64,000 bases of DNA from PRDV01 sp963710865 (GTDB lineage Bacteria > Babelota > Babeliae > Babelales > Babelaceae), in NCBI GenBank assembly GCA_963710865.1, contig CAVQBR010000002.1, positions 1,612,001-1,676,000 of the forward strand, given 5' to 3'. How positions within the stretch are numbered: the first letter of the stretch is position 1; every line of letters starts with the position of its first letter. A program made the translations under genes and the position numbers. This document shows, in pieces, positions 7,852 through 16,236 of the stretch. The notes beneath the pieces were generated by a model. It did not search any database and was not told the DNA's origin. It saw only the letters and a program-made list of their open reading frames with translations.

Positions 7852-9357
7852 ATGTACAAGTATAGTAGCATCTGTGCAGTCGTTTTGCTTGTTAGTTCAC
7901 TGAGTGCCAAGCGGTCTCATGATTGGAAGGATGCGGAAGATCGTGCAGAAAACGCCGTTGCTCAGATTGTTGTCCAGCATTCTCAGTTTAACTGGCGAGA
8001 GCCGTTTAAAGCTCCGAAACAGAAAGAGGGTGCCGGCTCCGGATTCTTCTTTAATAATCAGGGCTACCTGCTCACCAATTATCATGTTGTTGAAGATGCA
8101 CGATCATTACAAGTCTATCTTCCCTTTTTAGGACAAAAGCCTGCAGAGGCCGATATCGTTGGGGTCTGTCCTGAGCGAGATCTTGCAGTAATAAAACTGC
8201 GTGATGACGGCATTAAATCTGTTAAATCTATCTTACATGGGATGCCATTTTTACATCTTGGGGACTCAGATCTCTTATTTCCTACCGAACCCGTTCTTGC
8301 TCTTGGCTATCCTCTCGGTCAACGGTATTTAAAAAGCACTGTGGGGGTTGTAGCGGGAAGAGAATATATTGCTGGCTGTTCGTACATGCACGTTACTGCA
8401 CCTATTAACCCAGGAAACTCTGGTGGTCCTTTATTAAATTTAGAAGGCGAAGTGGTCGGGATCAACACCGCTGCTATGACAAATGCCCAAAATATTGGAT
8501 ATATTGTACCTATATATGATGCAAAAATTCTCTTAAAAGACCTGTTGACGAAAAAGCTAGTACGTAAGCCTAATCTTGGACTGTATTGTAACCCTACAAC
8601 CGATGAGCACGCACAGTTATTGAAAAATCCGTTGCCTGCAGGAGCATATATCAGACGTGTAGAAAAGGGTTCCGTCGCAGAAAAGGCAGGTATCCTTGCC
8701 GGGGATATGCTGTATGCGATCAATGGGCATAAAGTAGATTCCTACGCAGACGTGACGGTTAATTGGAAGAGTTCAGTAAAAGTGTCACTTGAGGAATACT
8801 TAATACGCCTTGAGTCAAAAACGAAGCTGTCTCTCGAAATCTACCGAAATGGAAAGAAACAGATTATGCATGGTATGTATGATGAACAAAAACTTCATCC
8901 ATTGCGACGCATTTATCCAGATTATGAGCCGAATGAGATCGATTATGAAATCATAGGGGGCATGTGTGTTATGCAGCTGAGAGCAAACCATCTTGAAGTC
9001 TTTGATCGAATTGCTCCGTTACAGCGCTATAGAATGGTCGATAAGCAAGATACTGAGGCTCTTATTATTACGCGTATTCTTCCCGGATCAGTGATCCATC
9101 GGGTAAGTTGTTTCTACGAAGGAAGCTTACTTACCGAAGTGAATGGCAAAAAGGTGAAAAATATAGCTCAGCTACGCACTGCCCTCAAGGAAAGTGCTAC
9201 TTCTGGTATCATTTCATTTAAGAGCGAAGAACACAGCGCTACCGTGGTATCTCTCGATTCAGTTTTAAAAGACGAAGCTCGATTGAGTCGTGACTTTAAA
9301 TATGAAACGACACAGGGAATTGCTCAGCTAAAGAAACAGCGAGCTCCTTCAAAGTAA
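7852..9357 (+). CDS. HtrA/DegP-like secreted serine protease, third paralogue
   Basis: A 501-residue protein starting at the ATG at 7852, which has GGAGG 5 nt upstream and is followed directly by a signal peptide (YSSICAVVLLVSSLSA). An in-frame ATG at 7828 would put eight extra residues before the signal and lacks a binding site. The triad is intact: H78 (TNYHV), D110 (ERDLAVI), S190 (NPGNSGGPLL). PDZ-like regions are at about 255-345 and 405-475. It is closer to the 3412 gene than to the 1742 gene in length and lack of a linker. A C-rich/G-rich hairpin with T's ends the unit. Confidence 0.92.
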   Translation: MYKYSSICAVVLLVSSLSAKRSHDWKDAEDRAENAVAQIVVQHSQFNWREPFKAPKQKEGAGSGFFFNNQGYLLTNYHVVEDARSLQVYLPFLGQKPAEADIVGVCPERDLAVIKLRDDGIKSVKSILHGMPFLHLGDSDLLFPTEPVLALGYPLGQRYLKSTVGVVAGREYIAGCSYMHVTAPINPGNSGGPLLNLEGEVVGINTAAMTNAQNIGYIVPIYDAKILLKDLLTKKLVRKPNLGLYCNPTTDEHAQLLKNPLPAGAYIRRVEKGSVAEKAGILAGDMLYAINGHKVDSYADVTVNWKSSVKVSLEEYLIRLESKTKLSLEIYRNGKKQIMHGMYDEQKLHPLRRIYPDYEPNEIDYEIIGGMCVMQLRANHLEVFDRIAPLQRYRMVDKQDTEALIITRILPGSVIHRVSCFYEGSLLTEVNGKKVKNIAQLRTALKESATSGIISFKSEEHSATVVSLDSVLKDEARLSRDFKYETTQGIAQLKKQRAPSK

Positions 9358-9380
9358 TTGAACTACCCAATGTAAGCATT

Positions 9381-9405
9381 GCCTCCCCCCTTGGGGGGGC
9401 TTTTC
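9381..9405 (+). terminator. Rho-independent terminator
   Basis: GCCTCCCCCC and GGGGGGGC form a GC-rich hairpin with a tiny TT loop, followed by TTTT. It lies 24 nt after the third HtrA-like gene. Confidence 0.7.
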
Positions 9406-9667
9406 CTTTGTGAGGCATGTGGGGTTGACATGCGATATAATTTGTTTATATTTGTAACGAAGTAAATAAATAGATTATAAATAGACCGCTATACACATTC
9501 TAACGTTTCTACAAATAAAAAATTTGTGTTCAAAGCTTTAAGATGAATTAAGAGCGATTCGTTCTTGGAGTTCACATCGAGGTGAAGAGCCACGAGATAA
9601 TCTCATTCTGAATGTGCGCGGCATTGGCAAAAAAATAGTATCAGACATTTAGTACCTGGAAACCACT
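9406..9667 (+). other. Intergenic region with coding-like fragment
   Basis: AT-rich upstream region of the ankyrin gene. From 9541 to the TAG at 9649 the plus strand has an open stretch without a start codon, ending in LNVRGIGKKIVSDI, which resembles a helix-hairpin-helix-type tail. It may be a relic or chance. No clear promoter was identified. Confidence 0.25.
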
Positions 9668-11650
9668 ATGATATACAAATTATATACGGTAGCGCTTACG
9701 GTGCTCGTGCACTGTAGCGTAACCATGGCCATTGAAAATTCTAAACTTCGCAAGGAGCGACGATTAGTACAGGACTGTGTGAGAGAACAGCTTAAAAGTA
9801 CCCTTCAGGATCAGAGCAGCTATTTTAGGTTGCTTCCTCCAGATGTGCCAAATAAGATTCTTCGATATGTGTGCTCAAACTCCATAGCAGAGGAACAGTG
9901 TATACTACTCGCTCTGAGCTATTTGGGCTCAGAGCGTTCATCTGAAGAGAAGTATGCTGCACTGCAAAACCTGTTTAACTCAGGCATTTGCAAGCTGTCC
10001 CAAAGTGCCCTCGTACAATTGATGATCGCTAAAAATAATGGCGATGGCATCAGCCTGTTGAAGCGTCTCGGTGTGGAAATTTCTGCATATCATCTCCGGA
10101 TAGCACTCGAACTGGATCGTCCTTTAATGGTTGATCGCTTGCTCAAGCTTGGCTTAGACTGCGACACAATCTTAGATGGTGTGACACCGTTGTATGGTGC
10201 GTGTTGCAGAGGGCAGGATGAGGTAGTTCAGATATTATTGCCTGCAGGCGCAGATCTCAAGGCAGTTACCAGATTGGGTGAAACTCCTCTGTTTGCTGCT
10301 GCGCGAAATGGTCATGGAGGATGCGTTTATTTGTTATTACAAGCCGGGGCAGAAATAGATACAGCTACACACAGTGGATGGACGCCCTTACATGCCGCAA
10401 CAAAGGAAGGTCATTTTAGCGTCGTGCGTGAGTTATTACGGCATGAGCCTCATCTAGAAAGCACAACTGCTGATGGTTCAACTGCGCTCAGTATAGCCGC
10501 TCAGTATAATCACAAGCGGATACTGAATGCTTTGTTGAATGCTGGTGCACAGATAAATTGTCGGAAAGTCGATGGAGCAACTCCTTTGTTTCTTGCAAGC
10601 CAAAGGGGTTCTAAAAGGATCGTTCAGAGTCTGCTTTCTGCTCACGCCGATATGGAACTTGCTACACGTGCAAGAATTACACCACTCTCGACAGCAGTGG
10701 CCAATTGTAGGCTTGACTGTGTGCGCTTGCTCTTACAAGGAGGTGCAGCTCCAGATTCAGCTACAAGTAATGGATATTCGCCATTATTTATCGCAGCCCG
10801 GATGGGGTACCTTGACATAGTACGTGAATTGCTAACTTCTGGTGCTGAGCTAGAGAGCGTAACTCCTGACGGATCGACTCCTCTGAGCACAGCTGCGTTT
10901 AGTGGTCACGAATTAGTTGTAACTGCTTTGTTAGAGGCCGGGGCCGATATAAACAGTCAAAAATTTGATGGGGCCACTCCTCTATTTCTCGCCTGTCGTC
11001 AGGGGCATGATAAGATTGCCGCACACTTACTTTCTGCTGGTGCCGATCCTGAACTTCAATCAGAAAATCTTACACCACTCGCTATATCTGTGCTCAACGG
11101 TCATCTTGCATGTGTTCAATTGCTAGTACGGGCAAAAGTTGCGCTGAATAAACCTACTGAGAATCCGCCATTATATCTTGCCGCCCTGAGAGGGTATCTT
11201 GACATAATAAACGAATTGTTGCGATCTAGAGCTAAGCTGGAGAGTGTAGCCGCTGACGGAGCGACCGCATTGAGCATAGCTGCATTCAGTGGCCACGAGC
11301 AGGCAGTAGATGCCTTATTGACTGCTGGGGCCGCTATAAACAGTCAAAATGCGGCTGGGGCCACTCCTTTATTTCGTGCCTGTTCTGAAGGACATGACAA
11401 AGTTGTTAAAAGATTGCTATCCGCAGGTGCCGATATTGAGCTTTGTGCAGAGCCAGGGATGACACCCCTTGTGATTGCAGTTATAAACGGACATAGCACC
11501 ATAGTACAACTCCTTTTGCGAAAAAATCCCACTACTTCATATAGGGATGCTGCAGGCAAGAGCCTAACTTCGATCGCACGGGAAAAAGGGTATACTGAGA
11601 TTGAACGTTATTTACGCAAGCATAGGCGAAAGCTTAAATCGGCTCAATAG
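9668..11650 (+). CDS. Secreted ankyrin-repeat protein with F-box-like segment
   Basis: A 660-residue protein with a signal peptide (residues 1-21), a charged helical region, then residues 55-69 (LLPPDVPNKILRYVC), which fit the N-terminal half of an F-box (LPxxVxxxILxYL). From about residue 135 to 640 there are roughly 15 ankyrin repeats of about 33 residues (G.TPL..A...GH..VV..LL.AGA). Ankyrin repeats bind proteins; F-box plus ankyrin is a known architecture of host-targeted effectors that recruit SCF ubiquitin ligase. The F-box assignment rests on one short motif and is tentative. The gene stands alone, upstream of two tRNA genes. Confidence 0.88.
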   Translation: MIYKLYTVALTVLVHCSVTMAIENSKLRKERRLVQDCVREQLKSTLQDQSSYFRLLPPDVPNKILRYVCSNSIAEEQCILLALSYLGSERSSEEKYAALQNLFNSGICKLSQSALVQLMIAKNNGDGISLLKRLGVEISAYHLRIALELDRPLMVDRLLKLGLDCDTILDGVTPLYGACCRGQDEVVQILLPAGADLKAVTRLGETPLFAAARNGHGGCVYLLLQAGAEIDTATHSGWTPLHAATKEGHFSVVRELLRHEPHLESTTADGSTALSIAAQYNHKRILNALLNAGAQINCRKVDGATPLFLASQRGSKRIVQSLLSAHADMELATRARITPLSTAVANCRLDCVRLLLQGGAAPDSATSNGYSPLFIAARMGYLDIVRELLTSGAELESVTPDGSTPLSTAAFSGHELVVTALLEAGADINSQKFDGATPLFLACRQGHDKIAAHLLSAGADPELQSENLTPLAISVLNGHLACVQLLVRAKVALNKPTENPPLYLAALRGYLDIINELLRSRAKLESVAADGATALSIAAFSGHEQAVDALLTAGAAINSQNAAGATPLFRACSEGHDKVVKRLLSAGADIELCAEPGMTPLVIAVINGHSTIVQLLLRKNPTTSYRDAAGKSLTSIAREKGYTEIERYLRKHRRKLKSAQ

Positions 11651-11729
11651 GAACTCACCAGGTTTAGCGGGGAAACATCTTACTGCTTCTGTTTTTTTTC
11701 TGGTTTTTGTGGTATTTTTGAAGATATGC

Positions 11730-11805
<76 letters not shown>

Positions 11806-11808
11806 TAC

Positions 11809-11885
11809 GCGCCCGTAGCTCAGCAGGATAGAGCGACAGATTCCTAATCTGTAGGTCGCAGGTTCGATTCCTGTCGGGCGCACCA
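11809..11885 (+). tRNA. tRNA-Arg (anticodon CCT)
   Basis: Complete 77-nt cloverleaf with the same acceptor stem as the preceding tRNA, anticodon stem ACAGA/TCTGT, loop TTCCTAA with CCT at 11843-11845, T-loop GGTTCGATTCC and encoded CCA. It lies 6 nt from the 3' end of the converging AlkD-like gene. Confidence 0.96.
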
Positions 11886-11891
11886 GTAACC

Positions 11892-12557
11892 CTAACAATA
11901 TTTTCCGGCCACGCGACAGCTCAATGGAGAGAGATTGTTGGAATTGCGCGTAATAAAGGCACGTACATCTTGAGGATTTACTCTTGAATAGGTTCGCAAT
12001 GCCCATCCAATAGCTTTGCGGATAAAGAATTCCTTTTCATGCATCCTTTTTTCACAATACCCAAATAGACGATTACGTTCCGTCTTATCTTTGTAGCTCA
12101 GTTGATAAATGAGAGCTGTTCTTCGCAGCCACATATCAGTATCATCTATCCAAAGATCCATCTGATCTTGGAGTGAAGGATATTTCAAAACGAGTGGACC
12201 GATTAGTTTTGTTGCAATCAAATCGATACTGTCCCACCATTGTTTATGGCGGGCCATATATTCAAACGTAGCGCAGATTTCAGGGGTCCAGAGCTTGCGA
12301 TACATATATGCCAGATCACAGGCAGCATACTGATATTCCCTAAACTCAAGGCTCCAAAGCCTCAAGATGATGTCTATGAGCGCATTTTGTGATGCAAGAG
12401 GATGCTGCCTAAAGATCTTTTTTTGAAGCTCCGCGCGAACTGGCTTAGAGAGTCCTCGATACGGGAACAAATTGCGCATATACGCAGCTTGGCTAGAGGC
12501 TCTAATTGGATCTGCAGCCTGGTTAAAAGCATGTTCGAGTGAAGAGACAAGGTCCAT
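11892..12557 (-). CDS. DNA alkylation repair glycosylase, AlkD-like
   Basis: A 221-residue all-helical HEAT-like protein of the AlkD family, which removes bulky or cationic alkylated bases from DNA without flipping them. The family's key residues line up: W108 and D112 in KQWWDSID and W185 in KAIGWALRTYSR, matching the Trp/Asp/Trp cleft of Bacillus AlkD. Length is typical. It is cytoplasmic, with no signal peptide. It is last in a minus-strand run after the CaaX pair and the Cys-rich peptide gene. Confidence 0.88.
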   Translation of the reverse strand: MDLVSSLEHAFNQAADPIRASSQAAYMRNLFPYRGLSKPVRAELQKKIFRQHPLASQNALIDIILRLWSLEFREYQYAACDLAYMYRKLWTPEICATFEYMARHKQWWDSIDLIATKLIGPLVLKYPSLQDQMDLWIDDTDMWLRRTALIYQLSYKDKTERNRLFGYCEKRMHEKEFFIRKAIGWALRTYSRVNPQDVRAFITRNSNNLSPLSCRVAGKYC

Positions 12558-12592
12558 ATGATTTCCTCGTAGGGAAAGATCTCTCCGCCTGC

Positions 12593-12736
12593 TTATCGAT
12601 TGCAGCCTTTACCATCACAGGACTTACCCGGGCATTTTTTGCATGATGCGAGAGTACAGGTAGGTTGAGAGGAAGTATGTGCAAAATGCGACGCTGCTGC
12701 GAAAGAAATAAGAGTTACAAGTAATAGGTATTTCAT
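12593..12736 (-). CDS. Short secreted Cys-rich peptide
   Basis: A 47-codon gene. The product starts MKYLLLVTLISFAAASHFAH, a signal peptide, and the mature part has five Cys within 19 residues (C27, C32, C35, C40, C45) including CKKC and SCDGKGC. AAGGA lies 6 nt before the ATG. The C-terminal pattern resembles the end of the 147-residue protein at 18728 (KGCKDGSCPKR), so these may form one family of small secreted thiol or metal-binding peptides. It sits between the AlkD-like gene and the CaaX pair, same strand. Function unknown. Confidence 0.7.
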   Translation of the reverse strand: MKYLLLVTLISFAAASHFAHTSSQPTCTLASCKKCPGKSCDGKGCNR

Positions 12737-12841
12737 GATTGTTCCTTAGGAAAGGTTTGATATCACAGCTAAGTAAACCATATATTTAAGGATGAGACAA
12801 GTTTTTTAACAGGTAGTTTGCCCTATCTTAATGACCTTCCA

Positions 12842-13876
12842 TCAAATAAGAACACAAGCTGTGCAGCAAGGCTCAGCTGATTCTGAAGAAACCGAAGTTG
12901 CTGTGGAAACTGCTGCGTTGTGCAATTCTCGATACACCTGCCGACGGAAAGGCATATCTGACAGAGCTTGCAAATCAACGCGAACAAGACTTGAGCGCCC
13001 ATCACCCCAGGTTTGTCCTTCTTGATGTCCACTCCTTACCAACATCGTTTTGAGATATTCAATGAGATGAGGCTCAGCAATAACAAACGTACGATCGGCT
13101 TTACTTACGAGAAGTTCGTTGTAGATTTCAAGAATGAGAAGCCGATTGAATGCTGATTTAAGGGCATCTTGAAAGATCGTAAGGTTGCTCGCGTCTTTTA
13201 TGCGAACTAGATTAAAAATAGGCAGATCACTCACACATTCACGGGCTGCCTCTCTAAACTTACTCATGTATCCCTTGGCTTTAAGAAACTCGTCTTCCAA
13301 AACTTTGACTGATGCTTCATAGTGTTCGTGAGGAAAGTAGTCCTTATGGAACTGGGTAGCTCTATATGCCTTAAGAATAACCTTTTCTAATTGTTCATAC
13401 TCATCGCTTATCTGCAAGAGAGTTACTGGAAACTCGAGTGTCCGATTCTTGAAGCAATACTCAGCCTGTAGAAACTGATTTCTCTTTTCAATATCGATAC
13501 CCCGACAAGCACTATGAAAAGGAAGAGCTTCAACTAACTGGGCAAAGCCGCGCATAGAAGGGCTCAAATGCTTAAATTTGAATGGATTTCGATAGATTAC
13601 AACAGTGGGGATATCGCTTTGCAGGAGAGGTTGGCTTTCCCGCCTCATGCTTTTCAGCCCCAAAGTTTCTGTCAGAAAAATGATTTGTTGTCTGTTGATG
13701 TCCAACTCAATCGGTTCTGGCCCCGTAAAAGTTGTGATGTTGATCGTATCTATGTTAGTGATCAACCAGATAATGCTCTGATCATGTTTCTTGAGCATAG
13801 TTATTTTTGTAAGATATCCCATAAGGTGCCCTGAAATGCAGAACGCCGTAAATAATGCAAGCAGGTAATAGTTCAT
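12842..13876 (-). CDS. Secreted protein with C-terminal CaaX box (CCTACVLI)
   Basis: A 344-residue protein with an N-terminal hydrophobic signal (about 1-22), no recognised domain and a paralogue immediately upstream. The last residues are C337-C338-T-A-C341-V-L-I. A Cys four from the end followed by two aliphatic residues and Ile is a eukaryotic prenylation (CaaX) signal, and the two extra Cys just before it resemble the palmitoylation sites of Ras/Rho proteins. I checked the end in the DNA: the stop is TGA at 12842-12844. Bacteria lack this modification, so it would act only in a host. The shared core (about residues 190-300) is predicted mixed alpha/beta. Confidence 0.85.
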   Translation of the reverse strand: MNYYLLALFTAFCISGHLMGYLTKITMLKKHDQSIIWLITNIDTINITTFTGPEPIELDINRQQIIFLTETLGLKSMRRESQPLLQSDIPTVVIYRNPFKFKHLSPSMRGFAQLVEALPFHSACRGIDIEKRNQFLQAEYCFKNRTLEFPVTLLQISDEYEQLEKVILKAYRATQFHKDYFPHEHYEASVKVLEDEFLKAKGYMSKFREAARECVSDLPIFNLVRIKDASNLTIFQDALKSAFNRLLILEIYNELLVSKADRTFVIAEPHLIEYLKTMLVRSGHQEGQTWGDGRSSLVRVDLQALSDMPFRRQVYRELHNAAVSTATSVSSESAEPCCTACVLI

Positions 13877-13986
13877 CGTTAATCTTTCGGTTGTTACTTA
13901 GCTCGATAGCGAACAAGCAGCATGTTATTGAGGTTTCGATCAAAGTAGCAAAGAGCTGAGCATAAATCAAGGAGTTTTTTGTTGTG

Positions 13987-15111
13987 TTAAAATAACACAC
14001 AGGGCGTACAGCAGTGTTCTTCATTTCTTATGTGAAGTGACCTGCGAACGTACCGCGCCACATCACGAGAGTCATATTGTACTGTATGATTGGGTGGACG
14101 CCGCTTTTCAACTACAAGGGTTTGAAATATTGTACTTACAAAAACCAGCATTTCAAGATCACCATCAGGAAGTTGTGTATCTTCAGTTCCATAGGTGACT
14201 ATCAACTCATGGTTAGTTGCTTCGAAAATAGTTTTCAAGAGATTGATAGAGGAGGGATCAGCAATCATTACTATTCGATGCACCCTGGTGGAGTCTGCAG
14301 ATGCTGAGGTTGATGAAGACAAAGAGGCAGCCCGAAAGTACATATCAAGTATATTCAGATGCAGAAATGCAAGTTTAAAGCTTTGGTAGCGCTCTTCCCT
14401 TGTTGGCAATTTAGCAAGGCTGAAAATTGTTACGCGAGGATCTTCCTCGTTGGTTAAATTCTTAAACTCAGCCATCGCAGCATCAGCTTTTTGAAAACAG
14501 CTGAAGAGATACCGTTGCGCTGTTTCCCGAAACTCTCCTTCCATTGTAGGTTGTGTTGGCAAAGACCAATAGCCTGCAAGCCAATTTGAGTCAGAGTAGC
14601 TATTATAGAGCTGTTCTTTTATTGAATCATAAGCATTATATACGTCTTGTAGAGTGACCGAACTATTAAGTAGTTGCTTGAAACTAAGATCTGCGCAAGA
14701 AAATGTCTCGTTGTCAGCACAATCAATGAAAGCAACATGCCGTTGGTCAAATGAAACATCCGCCAGCAACCGACTAAAGCCATGAGGAATCATCGATTCA
14801 TCGAGGGACTTGAGCTGATTTCTATAGAGTAAAAGCATAGGCCGCACGCTACTTGTAATAAGCGGGGTTCTTTCTGTGGGCTTAGCAATCTCAGCTGCCC
14901 ATACCTGCTTAAGCTTGGCTATCTGGTCTTCGTTAACTTTTGGATTTTTAACATCGAGTCCTTGCCCGGTAGGTTCAAGTGCGTCAACATTAGACACCAA
15001 AAGAATGGGACAATAATTGTGCTTTGCTTTCATAACAAACAGTTGAGTAAGCACAGCCAGTGATTCAAATGAGATGCTTACACTTAGGAGTAATACAATC
15101 AATCGATGCAT
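13987..15111 (-). CDS. Secreted protein with C-terminal CaaX box (CCTPCVLF)
   Basis: A 374-residue protein, first gene of the pair, with signal peptide MHRLIVLLLSVSISFESLA. It aligns with the downstream 344-residue protein in several blocks, for example TIFSLAKL versus PIFNLVRI and IVMIADPSSINLLKTI versus FVIAEPHLIEYLKTM. It ends C367-C368-T-P-C371-V-L-F, again a CaaX box (X = Phe, favouring geranylgeranyl or farnesyl transfer) preceded by two Cys. The central part has diverged, yet the last eight residues are kept with only two changes, which points to selection on the tail. About 110 nt separate the two genes. Confidence 0.85.
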   Translation of the reverse strand: MHRLIVLLLSVSISFESLAVLTQLFVMKAKHNYCPILLVSNVDALEPTGQGLDVKNPKVNEDQIAKLKQVWAAEIAKPTERTPLITSSVRPMLLLYRNQLKSLDESMIPHGFSRLLADVSFDQRHVAFIDCADNETFSCADLSFKQLLNSSVTLQDVYNAYDSIKEQLYNSYSDSNWLAGYWSLPTQPTMEGEFRETAQRYLFSCFQKADAAMAEFKNLTNEEDPRVTIFSLAKLPTREERYQSFKLAFLHLNILDMYFRAASLSSSTSASADSTRVHRIVMIADPSSINLLKTIFEATNHELIVTYGTEDTQLPDGDLEMLVFVSTIFQTLVVEKRRPPNHTVQYDSRDVARYVRRSLHIRNEEHCCTPCVLF

Positions 15112-16236
15112 TCAAATTCCTCCAATGCTTGCGTTTTAGTGGCATATAAGGTTGTAGATTCTATCGTAGCAAAGAGAAGAGTCGAAAGCAATGCGCATTT
15201 CTCAACAGATACAAAACGCTTACCATGTACAATAAGAAAATAGGAAGAGAATTGCCGCCGTTTGAACTTACATGAGTGCTTACTGTTTTTTTTAAAAGGG
15301 TCCACAATCCATTCTGGCGGCAATGATCCTAAATTCCTACACTCAATTGGCACTATATAAAGGAGCCATTCTCTAACCGCTTTATAAGATTCTTTTTTTG
15401 CAACCTATAGGCTTGCAAGCGAAATTGTGTTTGGTTAAGACCAAGATCCTGCAGTGCCTGGTGCTTCAAAAAAAGTACCTGCCATTACCAAGGAGGGACA
15501 TGATTAGGTGTGTAGTGATTTCGTAGAGAAATGATAACATATTCGATTTGGCATACAAGATCTCATGTTAAAAATGTATCATTTTTCGATCGTTTTTTGA
15601 ATTGATTTCCGGGTAAAATGCGACCCAACTCTACCAATATTACCCATAGGATCAAGCAAGCCACGAATTTTAAGTGCAATCAGATTTCATGTTTGAAATC
15701 GATCGTTTTTTGAACTTTTTTGAACATGTAATCGTGGGAAACTTGTGAAACCTGCTGCATTTTTAGCGAACAGTTTAGGAATTTTAGCTACTACAAAGTG
15801 AACTGTCACTCGGCGATGCTAGGAGCCTGCGCTTAGACCATTCAGGGGAGAAACATTTTGCCGCGGCCTACCACCGAAACCGTATCGTCGCAACAACCTG
15901 AAGAGGCCTACTAAACAGGCAGGGCGCAACTCGAATCGCTAACCTGCAGAGGAAAGATTTCTCCTCGCTGCTACCTATTTCTACATAATCTGTAGTAACA
16001 GCTTTTCAAAAATTCACTCATAATGAACCTGCTAGGTAAAATTACCTGCTGTGCAGAGCCCAATACGATTACATGATACTCTTTAATGATTATAAGGGGA
16101 TGCAGCTTTTAAAGCTTCCTAAGATTCGGTTAACAGGATTTTTTCACCTAACAGTTGATCTCTTGTATTGAGCGGAGCGCCCGTGTGATACGTTTGTTAC
16201 ATGATGTGATAAGATAAGAATCGGGCGCATCGATTA
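15112..16236. other. Long intergenic region without a supported gene
   Basis: About 1.1 kb. No open frame has a binding site or recognisable product; an 84-codon minus-strand frame at its left edge overlaps the CaaX gene start and is probably chance. The string GATCGTTTTTTGAA occurs twice (near 15588 and 15702), each time just after an AT-rich stretch. Close to its end, GCGCCCG (from 16178) and CGGGCGC (from 16223) can pair around a long loop, downstream of the converging ankyrin gene. I see no tRNA or rRNA. Confidence 0.5.

Noticed and set aside
15099..15353. 84-codon minus-strand frame upstream of the CaaX gene
   Set aside because: It overlaps the CaaX gene start in another frame and has no binding site.
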